Of a stretch of DNA of 35,581 bases, positions 6,616-17,035 are shown piece by piece. A program made the translations under genes and the position numbers. The notes beneath the pieces are model-generated. The model did not search any database. It saw only the letters and a program-made list of their open reading frames with translations, and was not told the DNA's origin. The DNA lies in the NCBI GenBank assembly GCA_017307355.1, contig JAFKFG010000034.1, positions 1 through 35,581 on the forward strand, given 5' to 3'. The stretch is from Alphaproteobacteria bacterium (lineage in GTDB: Bacteria > Pseudomonadota > Alphaproteobacteria > Micropepsales > Micropepsaceae). Numbering within the stretch: position 1 is the first letter of the stretch; the number at the start of each line of letters is the position of its first letter.

Positions 6616-9600
6616 TCAAATATCCGCGAGCTTGTGAATCTGACTGTTCGCGAGCGTCAGCTTCGCGATCGAAAGTTCGCCGGTGGTTTCCAGCGCGCCC
6701 AGGAAATTCTGGGTGCGTTCCAGCGATTCCGCGTGCGAGGCGGTCCAGTCTTCCAGCGCCTTGCGGGCATCCGCGGCCGTCGCGGTGGCGGGCAATTTCG
6801 CCAGCAGGGTTTGCGACAGGGCACGCTGGGCGGCGAACAGATCGTCCACCAGGCGGCGGATGGCGAGCCGGTCCCAATGTTCGGAAGCAGAGATGCGCGC
6901 CGCCAGAAGACGAATGCGATCCAGTCCCAGCCGTGCGCCCACGCCGAAATAAAGCGCCGCCACCGGGGTGATGTCGTGGCCGGTGGTGCGGGCCAATTGC
7001 GCGATTTCCGGCGCCACGCCCATCAGGGGCAGAAGGCCGATATCGCGCGCCAATTCGTCCGGCACGCCGGGTGCGATGAAACGGGCGATGCGGGCGCGCG
7101 ATTCCTCGGCCTGTTCCGGCGAGATCAATGTCCTGTGTCCGGTGCGCAATGCTTCCACGCCCGCGCGATAGAGCGCGATGGTGGAGGCCAGATCGTCCTT
7201 GACCGAAACATGGGTGAGGAACCACAGGCCCAACCGGCGCAGGATTTCCGCGATCTCGGTGTAAAGCCGGGTCTGGGTCTGCGCTTCGACTTTGCCGTCC
7301 AAGGCATCGATGCGGCTCTTGAGCGCCTCGAGCCCGAACGCACCTTCGGCGACCACGAAGGCGCGCGCCACTTCGGCGCCGCTGCAGCCCGACATCTCTT
7401 TCATTCGCGCTACGAAGACGGGGCCCGCCAGGTTGACCAGCCGGTTGGCGATGGCGGTGGAAACGATTTCGCGCTTCAGCCGGTGCTGAGGCAGTTCCGC
7501 CGCGAAAGTCTCGGACGCTTTTTTGGGAAAATAGGCGGCCAGGGTGGTGGCAAAGGCCGCATCGTCGGGCAGGGTGCTGTCCAGGATTTCGGCATCCAGG
7601 TCGAGCTTGGCATAAGCCATCAGCACCGCCAGTTCGGGACGGGTGAAGCCTTTCTTGTCGTTTTCCAGCTTTTGGATGTCGGCATCGTTGGGAAGGAATT
7701 CCACCGCGCGGTCGAGCTTGCCCTTGGCTTCCAGTGCCCGGATGAAGCGGGCGCCCGCATCGATGTCGCGCGGCGCCGCCGCTTCGGCCACCGACAAAGC
7801 CAGGGTCTGGTCGTAATTGTCGGCCAGGACCAGCTCGGCGATCTCGTCGGTCATCGCCGCCAGCAAGGCGTCGCGCTTCTCAGAATCGATTTCGCCCCGG
7901 CGATAGGGGCCGCTGAGCAGGATTTTCAGATTCACTTCATGGTCGGAGGTATCGACGCCGGCGGAATTGTCCACCGCATCAGTGTCGATGCGCCCGCCCG
8001 TCTTGGCATATTCGATGCGGCCAAGCTGGGTCACGCCCAGATTGGCGCCCTCGCCGATCACCTTGGCGCCCACTTCGTTGCCGTTGACGCGAAGTGCGTC
8101 GTTGGCCCGGTCGCCGGCATCCTGATGCGATTGGGTGGAAGCCTTGATGTAGGTGCCGATGCCGCCGAACCACAGAAGATCGGTCTTCGCTTTCAACAGG
8201 GCCTGGATCAGCGCCTGGGGCGACAGTTTGGCCTCACTGGTGCCGATCAGCGCCTGCATCTGCGGCGTTAGCGCGATCTCTTTCAAGGAGCGGGCAAAGA
8301 TTCCGCCGCCCGGACCCATCGCATCGCGATTGTAATCGTCCCAGCTGGAGCGGGGCAGGTCGAACAGGCGCTTGCGCTCGGCAAAGCCTTTGGCCGCGTC
8401 GGCTTCGGGGTCCAGGAAAATGTGGCGATGATCGAAGGCCGCGACCAGGCGGATATGTTCCGACAGCAGCATGCCGTTGCCGAACACGTCGCCCGACATG
8501 TCGCCCACGCCGATGACGGTGAAATCCTGAGCCTGGATGTCGCGGCCCATCTCGCGGAAATGGCGCTTCACCGCTTCCCAGGCACCCCGGGCGGTGATGC
8601 CCATCTTCTTATGGTCATAGCCATGGCTGCCGCCCGAGGCGAAAGCGTCGCCCAGCCAGAAGCCCCGTCCTTCCGCGATGCCATTGGCGATGTCGGAGAA
8701 GGTCGCGGTGCCTTTGTCGGCCGCCACCACCAGATAGGGATCGTCGCCGTCATGGCGCACCACGTCGGGCGGCGGGACCACCGACCCGTCCGCCTTGAGA
8801 TTATCAGTGACGTCCAGCAGCGTGTTGATGAACGTCTTGTAGGCGGCGACGCCCGTGGCCATGAACTGGTCGCGGGTGGGATTGGCCGGCATGGTCTTGG
8901 GATAGAAGCCGCCCTTGGCGCCCACCGGCACGATCACCGCATTCTTGACCTGCTGCGCCTTCACCAGGCCCAGAATCTCGGTGCGGAAATCCTCGCGCCG
9001 GTCCGACCAGCGCAGGCCGCCGCGTGCCACCTTGCCGAAGCGCAGATGCACGCCTTCCATCTGCGGCGAATAGACGAAGATTTCCCGCCAGGGACGGGGC
9101 GCGGGCAGATCGTCCAGCTTGCCGGATTCCAGCTTCACCGCGATGGCGCCGATCCCGGCCTGGTAATAATTGGTGCGCAGGATATTGGCGATGACATTGC
9201 GGAAGCGGCGGATGATGCGGTCGTCATCCAGGCTGGGCACATTGGCCAGCGCCGCTTCGATGGCGGCGCCGATCCGCGCCGCTTCGGCATCCGAGCGGTT
9301 CTTGGGATCGAGCCGGGCATGGAAAAGTTCGGTGAGGAGGAGCGCGATCTCCGGATTGCGCGCCAATGCCTGCTCCATATAATCCTGGCTGAAGGAGAAG
9401 GCGGCCTGGCGCAGGAATTTCGCCACCAGGCGCAGGATCACCACATCGCGCCATTCCAGCCCCGCCCCGATCACCAGCCGGTTGAAGCCGTCGCTTTCGG
9501 CGGCGCCGCCGAGGACGGCATGGAACACGTCCTGCAAAAGATTGCGGATCTCGTCCAGGTTGGCGGCTTCGCCGTCGGCCCGCTCCATCAGGAAATCCAG

Positions 9601-11385
9601 AATGGCGCCTTCTTCCGTCCAGCCATCGTCGCGCTTGAAATGAATGGGGAAGGCGTCTTCGGCGATCACCTTCAGGCCCAGATTCTCGAATATCGGCAGC
9701 GAGGCGGACAGCGGCAGCACATCGCCCAGCACGTATAATTTGAGGCGCAGCGCGCTATGGGCGTCGTCGGCTTTGCGATAGGCGCGGGCCTCGACCTTGA
9801 GCCCGTCCTTGCGCGCCGCCAATCCTTCCAGCATTTCCAGATCGGTGGCGGCTTCTTCCGGGGAAAAGACGCTGCGATAACCGGCATTGAATTGCGCGAT
9901 GCGGGTGGTGAGGCGGCGCAGCCCTTCGGTGCGGCCATAGCGGGCCGTCATGGCGTCCAGCAGGGCGTCGTCCCAGGTGCGGATGGTGTCGGCGATCTGC
10001 CGCTCCAGGCTGCGGACATCGACCTGGGGGCGCGCGCCCGGATTGCGCCCGATGATGTAATGGATGCGCGCCAGCGCGCTTTCGTCGAAGGCCGGATTGG
10101 ACGCCGACATGCGCCCGTTCAGCGCCTGGGCGAGGATGGCGTGAATCTTCTCGCGCAGGGGCGCGTTGATATGGTCGCGCGGCGCGAACAACAGCGCGGA
10201 GACGAAGCGGTCGAAGCGGTCGAAGCGCAGGAAGAGCTTGACCTTGGGGCGTCCGCCCAGGCGCAGGATGCCCATCGCGGTTTCGAACAATTCGTCTTCG
10301 GAAATCTGAAACAACTCGTCGCGGGGGAACGTGTCCAGGATATGGGCCAGCGCCTTGCCGTCATGGCTGGCGGGCGCGAAACCGGCGCGGCGCATCACGG
10401 CGGCGCATTTTCTGCGCAACAGCGGAATTTCGCGGGACGACAGGTTGTAGGCGTTGGAGGTGAAAAGGCCGACGAAGCGATGTTCGCCGTTGAAACGGCC
10501 ATCCGCATCGAACGTCTTCACGCCGACATAATCCATATGGCCCCGGCGATGGACCAGGCTGCGGGCATTGGATTTGGTCACGATCAAGGCGTCGGGCTGG
10601 TCGAGATAGGCGCGCACATCGCCGGTCAAGGCGGGCCGTTCGGCGCTTTGCCGGATCACGCGCGCGTCTTCGCTGGACAGGGCGCCCAGGCCGCTGCCGG
10701 CGACCGGATCGATGCGGCCATGGGCGCCGTCGGCGTTCAGCGCATAATCGCGCGCGCCCAGAAAGGTGAAATGATTGTCGCCCAGCCAATCCAGGAAGGC
10801 CAAATCCTCGGTGATGTCCGCGCCTTTGGGCGGATGCGCGGCAAGGCCGTCGCGCGCTTGCTTGAGCCGCGCCAACATCGCTTTCCAGTCGCGCACCGCG
10901 TCCCGGCCTTGCGCGAAGCTGGCGTTCAACGCGTCCTTGAGCGCCGCCAGCGGCGCCCCCTGGGGAACCGCATCGGTGACCAGCACGATCACGCTGGTGG
11001 GCTTGCCCGCGATTTCCAGCATCGGATGGAACGCCATGCGGATGCGCGCGCCCGCCGAAAGCGCGGCGGCCAGCGCGGTGTCGAACAGGAACGGCCGGTC
11101 GTCATTGACCGCCACCACGATGCCTTCCGGATCGCGCGCATTGCCGTCTTCGAGCAGCGCGACCTGAATGTCGCCGGCCTTGTGCTGAAGCGCTTCGCCC
11201 CACGCCATGCGGGCCAGCGCGGCCAGGCCTTCCGGCGTGCTGCGGTCGATATCGTCGCCGGAGGCGCCCGCGAACAGGCGGTCGAAGAACTGCCGCTCGT
11301 CCTCATTCGTCAGAAGCGCGCGCGCCTTATCGAGCAGAATCCGTGCCGTTTCGTCTTCGGAAAAATTCTGCTCGCTGGCGGTCAT
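6616..11385 (-). CDS. Large NAD-dependent glutamate dehydrogenase (GDH_180 class)
   Basis: This 1589-aa enzyme converts glutamate and NAD+ to 2-oxoglutarate, ammonium and NADH. Its length and layout fit the 180-kDa family (PF05088): long regulatory N-terminal domains (about 1-700), then the catalytic core, then a long C-terminal domain. In the core, GAKGGFYPK near residue 822 carries the substrate and catalytic lysines, and GVGDMSGDVFGNG near 959-971 is the dinucleotide-binding loop. The Caulobacter homologue is GdhZ, which links glutamate use to FtsZ and cell division, and the Pseudomonas homologue is called GdhB. The gene stands alone; its stop abuts repeat copy B. A GAGAG about six bases upstream supports the ATG at 11385. 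Confidence 0.95.
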   Translation of the reverse strand: MTASEQNFSEDETARILLDKARALLTNEDERQFFDRLFAGASGDDIDRSTPEGLAALARMAWGEALQHKAGDIQVALLEDGNARDPEGIVVAVNDDRPFLFDTALAAALSAGARIRMAFHPMLEIAGKPTSVIVLVTDAVPQGAPLAALKDALNASFAQGRDAVRDWKAMLARLKQARDGLAAHPPKGADITEDLAFLDWLGDNHFTFLGARDYALNADGAHGRIDPVAGSGLGALSSEDARVIRQSAERPALTGDVRAYLDQPDALIVTKSNARSLVHRRGHMDYVGVKTFDADGRFNGEHRFVGLFTSNAYNLSSREIPLLRRKCAAVMRRAGFAPASHDGKALAHILDTFPRDELFQISEDELFETAMGILRLGGRPKVKLFLRFDRFDRFVSALLFAPRDHINAPLREKIHAILAQALNGRMSASNPAFDESALARIHYIIGRNPGARPQVDVRSLERQIADTIRTWDDALLDAMTARYGRTEGLRRLTTRIAQFNAGYRSVFSPEEAATDLEMLEGLAARKDGLKVEARAYRKADDAHSALRLKLYVLGDVLPLSASLPIFENLGLKVIAEDAFPIHFKRDDGWTEEGAILDFLMERADGEAANLDEIRNLLQDVFHAVLGGAAESDGFNRLVIGAGLEWRDVVILRLVAKFLRQAAFSFSQDYMEQALARNPEIALLLTELFHARLDPKNRSDAEAARIGAAIEAALANVPSLDDDRIIRRFRNVIANILRTNYYQAGIGAIAVKLESGKLDDLPAPRPWREIFVYSPQMEGVHLRFGKVARGGLRWSDRREDFRTEILGLVKAQQVKNAVIVPVGAKGGFYPKTMPANPTRDQFMATGVAAYKTFINTLLDVTDNLKADGSVVPPPDVVRHDGDDPYLVVAADKGTATFSDIANGIAEGRGFWLGDAFASGGSHGYDHKKMGITARGAWEAVKRHFREMGRDIQAQDFTVIGVGDMSGDVFGNGMLLSEHIRLVAAFDHRHIFLDPEADAAKGFAERKRLFDLPRSSWDDYNRDAMGPGGGIFARSLKEIALTPQMQALIGTSEAKLSPQALIQALLKAKTDLLWFGGIGTYIKASTQSHQDAGDRANDALRVNGNEVGAKVIGEGANLGVTQLGRIEYAKTGGRIDTDAVDNSAGVDTSDHEVNLKILLSGPYRRGEIDSEKRDALLAAMTDEIAELVLADNYDQTLALSVAEAAAPRDIDAGARFIRALEAKGKLDRAVEFLPNDADIQKLENDKKGFTRPELAVLMAYAKLDLDAEILDSTLPDDAAFATTLAAYFPKKASETFAAELPQHRLKREIVSTAIANRLVNLAGPVFVARMKEMSGCSGAEVARAFVVAEGAFGLEALKSRIDALDGKVEAQTQTRLYTEIAEILRRLGLWFLTHVSVKDDLASTIALYRAGVEALRTGHRTLISPEQAEESRARIARFIAPGVPDELARDIGLLPLMGVAPEIAQLARTTGHDITPVAALYFGVGARLGLDRIRLLAARISASEHWDRLAIRRLVDDLFAAQRALSQTLLAKLPATATAADARKALEDWTASHAESLERTQNFLGALETTGELSIAKLTLANSQIHKLADI

Positions 11386-11457
11386 GGGCGCTCTCGCATC
11401 TTGGAAAAGATTAATCCGTCCCGATTATGCTTCCGCGACAGTTTCCGCCGCATGAAT

Positions 11458-12108
11458 TCAGCGCAACGCAAGACCTGCCGGAAGAGGGATGCGGCGATGC
11501 CAGGCGATGGCGGCGAAAAGCCCCCCATGCAACCCCAGGATCGCCAGCGCGTCCAGAGCGGAGTCCGGCCAGGCGAGGAGGAAAGCGGCACCGATAGTCA
11601 GAAGACCCGTGGGGACCTGGAAGGCCGCAAGGGCCTTGGCGTCGTTCAGCAGCAAGGCCAGAGCCAAGGCGGGCACGCCCGCGAACAGGATGGCTTCGAA
11701 GGCGGGAAGTTCGGAAGGAAGAACCAGGAAGGCGCCCATCCCCCAGGCCAGGCCCATATAAAGGAAGGTGGCGCGCAGATTGCGCGCGGCGACCGAGAAA
11801 GGCGCGCGGTCGAAAGCGGAGGCGTTGGTGCGTATATAAGAATGGATCAGGCCCACCACCCCGGCCAGGATGGACACGGCCCAAAGGAAATTGCGCCCCA
11901 TGGTGCCGCCGCCCAGCAACAGCACGCACGATCCCATCAGCATGAAAAACGATGCGGCATGGATGGAATTGCGCAGCAGCCTGGCCAGATGGCTGGCTTC
12001 GCTGCTTTCGGCATGAAGGCGCGCCAGACGGTCCAGCGCAGCCTGCGGCAGCACCGGCAAAGGCTTGGCGGAAGGATGGAGGATGTTGTCGTCTTTGGTG
12101 AGTGCCAC
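11458..12108 (-). CDS. Multi-pass membrane protein of unknown function
   Basis: This protein of about 216 aa begins with a soluble, partly charged N-terminus (about 45 residues, with LDRLARLHAESSEASHLARLLRN). About six hydrophobic segments follow, so it is very likely an inner-membrane protein. I recognise no catalytic motif or named family. The GTG at 12108 follows GGGGAAG closely. A TTG at 12120 is the other possible start, and no ATG fits. A perfect CtrA-type box is centred about 56 bases upstream of the GTG, a spacing that would place it over the -35 region of this gene. Cell-cycle-controlled expression is therefore plausible. It ends about 70 bases before the dehydrogenase start. Confidence 0.7.
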   Translation of the reverse strand: MALTKDDNILHPSAKPLPVLPQAALDRLARLHAESSEASHLARLLRNSIHAASFFMLMGSCVLLLGGGTMGRNFLWAVSILAGVVGLIHSYIRTNASAFDRAPFSVAARNLRATFLYMGLAWGMGAFLVLPSELPAFEAILFAGVPALALALLLNDAKALAAFQVPTGLLTIGAAFLLAWPDSALDALAILGLHGGLFAAIAWHRRIPLPAGLALR

Positions 12109-12156
12109 GCTTCCCCGCAAGCGTTGAAAAGCCTGTCTCAGGCTCGGCCGACCCGG

Positions 12157-12172
12157 TTAACAAGACCTTAAC
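12157..12172. promoter_or_regulatory. Perfect CtrA-type box
   Basis: TTAACAAGACCTTAAC fits the CtrA consensus TTAA-N7-TTAAC exactly. It sits in the short divergent region between the membrane protein (start about 12108, minus) and the exonuclease (start 12184 or 12205, plus). For the minus gene, a TSS near 12130 would place the box at -35, which suits activation. For the plus gene it lies only 12 bases before the first ATG, which suits repression or the later start. Confidence 0.6.
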
Positions 12173-12183
12173 AACAAGATTAC

Positions 12184-12774
12184 ATGATTCGTTCCATCGA
12201 TTCCATGACAGCGCCCCACCTGACGATCTTCGATCTGGAATTCACCGCTTGGGAAGGCTCCCTGGCGCGCCAATGGCTGGGCCCGGGCGAGTTCAAGGAA
12301 GTGGTGCAGATCGGCGCGGTCCGGCTGAACCTGCAAAGCCTTCGGATGGAAGACAGTTTCGACTGCCTGGTGCGGCCGCGCGTCAATGCCGTGCTGTCGG
12401 ACTATTTCGAAAGTCTCACCGGGATCACGAACGGGCGGCTGGCAGCCGGCGGCGTCGATTTCGAGGAAGCCTATCGCCGCTTCCTGGATTTCGCTCAGGG
12501 CGGCGCCATCGCCGCTTTCGGCCATGACGAATGGGTGCTGGAGGAGAATATCCGCCTCTATGGGCTGAAGGGCCTGCCCCCGATGCCGGACTTTCTGGAG
12601 CTGCGGCAATGGTTCTTCGAACGGGGCGTCGATCCCAAGGGCCTTCATTCCTGCGACATCGGACCGAAACTGGGCGTGCCGTTCGAAGGCCAGAAGCACG
12701 ATGCATTATGTGACGCGCGCTCTATCGCTGCCGGTATGATGGTCTTGCTTAAGCGCGGTGCTGGGATTGAATGA
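12184..12774 (+). CDS. DEDDh-type 3'-5' exonuclease-like protein
   Basis: This 196-aa protein has the RNase T/DnaQ exonuclease fold and no other domain. FDLEFT (16-21) supplies the first Asp and Glu. FGHDEWVLEENI near residue 120 is the second block. HDALCDARS near residue 170 supplies the His and final Asp, so the metal-binding DEDDh set appears complete. Similar proteins include KapD and ERI-1-like exonucleases; the substrate, DNA or RNA, cannot be told from sequence. The ATG at 12184 has no ribosome binding site, and an ATG at 12205 is the alternative. It follows a CtrA-type box and converges with the DUF4908-like gene across repeat copy C. Confidence 0.82.
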   Translation: MIRSIDSMTAPHLTIFDLEFTAWEGSLARQWLGPGEFKEVVQIGAVRLNLQSLRMEDSFDCLVRPRVNAVLSDYFESLTGITNGRLAAGGVDFEEAYRRFLDFAQGGAIAAFGHDEWVLEENIRLYGLKGLPPMPDFLELRQWFFERGVDPKGLHSCDIGPKLGVPFEGQKHDALCDARSIAAGMMVLLKRGAGIE

Positions 12775-12792
12775 TCTTGAAGCTTGGTCATG

Positions 12793-12871
12793 ACCCGTCT
12801 CCCCCTCTGCGCGAAGCGCATGGAGGGGGAGTACCCGTAGCGCGCTCTTGAGCGTGCGAAGGGGGAGGGGG
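12793..12871 (-). repeat. Structured intergenic element, copy C (short form, first two hairpins)
   Basis: Read on the minus strand, this 79-bp element matches the first half of copies A and B: CCCCCTCC, CTTCGCAC, hairpin 1, GCTACGG, then the CTCCCCC/GGGGGAG hairpin followed by ACGGG. Hairpin 1 is GC-A-CGCTC paired with GAGCG-C-GC, different in sequence from A and B but still foldable. Hairpin 2 keeps the internal loop (TCCA opposite GA) under a TGCGC/GCGCA tip. Hairpins 3 and 4 are absent. It begins directly after the stop codon of the minus-strand gene and lies between convergent genes. Confidence 0.75.
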
Positions 12872-13642
12872 TCAACCTGATTCCGGCAATGCCAGCATTT
12901 TACCCAAAGCAACCGCGATGGCGCGGGACGAGGCGCGTCCGGCGGCGCCGGCGGAGGGGACGAAGCTGACCAGCAAGGTGCGGCCGGAGATGGCGATGGT
13001 GGGCTTGTCGCCTTCCACGATGCGCACGGAATCGAAGCGGCGGACAAAGGCGCTGCGCCCTGCCGGCGTGGCGACGACATGCTCGATCCCCATCGCGCTG
13101 TTGACCAGGGCGTCGAAGGCATTGGCCCGGACATCGTCGTTATTCTTCAGGATCGACTCGTCGGCGGAAAAGCGCAGTTTCAGCTGCTGAACATACGCGA
13201 TATGGCTGGCTTCATCCGCCAGCGCCGCCGTCAGGCTGGCGGCGGTGACTTGGAGCTTGGGCGGGGCGGTGGCGTCGCCGTTGCGGGTCGCGGGGATGCC
13301 GCTGGGCGCCTGCTGGGTATAAAGCGTGACCCCGCCCCAGACCGAGACTTTCAGGGCCAGCGCGCCGGTGTCATATTTGAGCTCGCGTCCGCCCAGCGCC
13401 ACCCGGTCGCCGTAAAGCACGAAATTCTCCGGACTGTCGTCGAAGCGCAGCAGATATTTGTCGCCATAAGGCAGGAGGGTGAAGTTGATGTCGTCCGCGG
13501 CGCTGTAATCGCCCGCGGCGACGCCGCCGACCCGGTCGGCCGACAGCCGCGCGGCCATGGGGTCCGTGGGCTCCTGCGCCACCGCGCCGCCGGCGCCCAA
13601 AAGCGCCAGGCCAAGCAGAATCGAAATTGCGCGCGCGCTCAT
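12872..13642 (-). CDS. Secreted protein, DUF4908-like
   Basis: This is a 256-aa exported protein. MSARAISILLGLALLGAGGAVAQ is a clear signal peptide. The mature part looks beta-rich, with no cysteines in obvious pairs and no catalytic motif: LLPYGDKYLLRFDDSPENFVLYGDR, then GGVTLYTQQAPSGIPATR. It resembles the alphaproteobacterial DUF4908 family, by recollection only. Function is unknown; a periplasmic or outer-membrane location is likely. The ATG at 13642 has only a GAAGAG directly adjacent to it. It is transcribed divergently from acnA, with about 180 bases between the two starts, and its stop touches repeat copy C. Confidence 0.75.
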   Translation of the reverse strand: MSARAISILLGLALLGAGGAVAQEPTDPMAARLSADRVGGVAAGDYSAADDINFTLLPYGDKYLLRFDDSPENFVLYGDRVALGGRELKYDTGALALKVSVWGGVTLYTQQAPSGIPATRNGDATAPPKLQVTAASLTAALADEASHIAYVQQLKLRFSADESILKNNDDVRANAFDALVNSAMGIEHVVATPAGRSAFVRRFDSVRIVEGDKPTIAISGRTLLVSFVPSAGAAGRASSRAIAVALGKMLALPESG

Positions 13643-13821
13643 CTCTTCAGTTCTTCAGCGTCCCCGCATGCACGACACATGCATCCCTTGTCCACATGCT
13701 GGCTGGCGAATAGGGCGATTTTAAGCCTCCGGGCCCCCATAATCCCGGCAAAAGCGCTATCTTTTGGTAAGGATTTTGACTAAATCCGGCGCAGCCGAAG
13801 CAAACGAAAAGGCGCTCTCCC

Positions 13822-16533
<2,712 letters not shown>

Positions 16534-16549
16534 ACGGCGTGAAATGAAG

Positions 16550-16583
16550 AAGCCGCGTGGAGAAATCCGCGCGGCTTTTTTAT
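16550..16583 (+). terminator. Rho-independent terminator of acnA
   Basis: GCCGCG and CGCGGC pair around a GGA/TCC inner stem and GAAA loop, followed by a run of six T. It lies 17 bases after the acnA stop codon. Confidence 0.9.
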
Positions 16584-16599
16584 TTGAATTTTCCGGATG

Positions 16600-16956
16600 T
16601 CAGAGTTCGGTGTCGAAGATTTGCGCGGGCGACGGCGCGTCTTCATAGGCGGCCAAGAGGCGCGTCTCGCCGGGCGCGGGATCGGGCATCATCTGTCCCA
16701 GCAATTGTGCGACAAAAGCGGCGTCGAGGCGCGGCGCGTCCAGGCTGTACCGGAACGGCACAGGCGCGGGCGTCCCCGGCTGACACGCGGCGTTTTTGCG
16801 CCGGTCCTTGCCGGACCGGGTTCCCGGCTCGGCATTGTCCCCCAGCGGGGCATGCAAGCCATTGGCAGGGTTTGCTTTTCTCGAGGCGCGGGCTCTCGCC
16901 GCCGCGATCTGGGCGGCGCTGCGGACGAGTGGATAAGGATCGCCGATGGGCCTCAT
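16600..16956 (-). CDS. Small conserved-looking protein of unknown function
   Basis: This predicted cytoplasmic protein of about 118 aa has a basic, Pro/Arg-rich N-terminal half that may be disordered. A more ordered C-terminal segment includes LDAAFVAQLLGQMMPD and RLLAAYEDAP. Short alphaproteobacterial proteins with an AAFVAQLLGQ-like C-terminus seem familiar, but I cannot name the family. The start is unclear: the ATG at 16956 has no good ribosome binding site. A TTG at 17001 has AAGGGG six bases upstream and would add 15 residues. It lies between the acnA terminator and the divergent GGDEF-EAL gene, and nothing else explains this interval. Confidence 0.6.
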   Translation of the reverse strand: MRPIGDPYPLVRSAAQIAAARARASRKANPANGLHAPLGDNAEPGTRSGKDRRKNAACQPGTPAPVPFRYSLDAPRLDAAFVAQLLGQMMPDPAPGETRLLAAYEDAPSPAQIFDTEL

Positions 16957-17035
16957 GCCGGTATGGCAACGCAAGGCTTGGGCCGACTTGGAACCGGCCA
17001 AGGGTTACCCCTTTTTTAAGCCCCCTGACTGATAC

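Noticed and set aside
6514..8271. 585-codon open frame antisense to the glutamate dehydrogenase C-terminus
   Set aside because: It begins inside repeat copy B, and its translation is compositionally biased with no motif.
9757..12171. 804-codon open frame antisense to the dehydrogenase and membrane protein genes
   Set aside because: It runs across two real genes and an intergenic gap, has low-complexity Gly/Arg/Gln composition and no recognisable motif.
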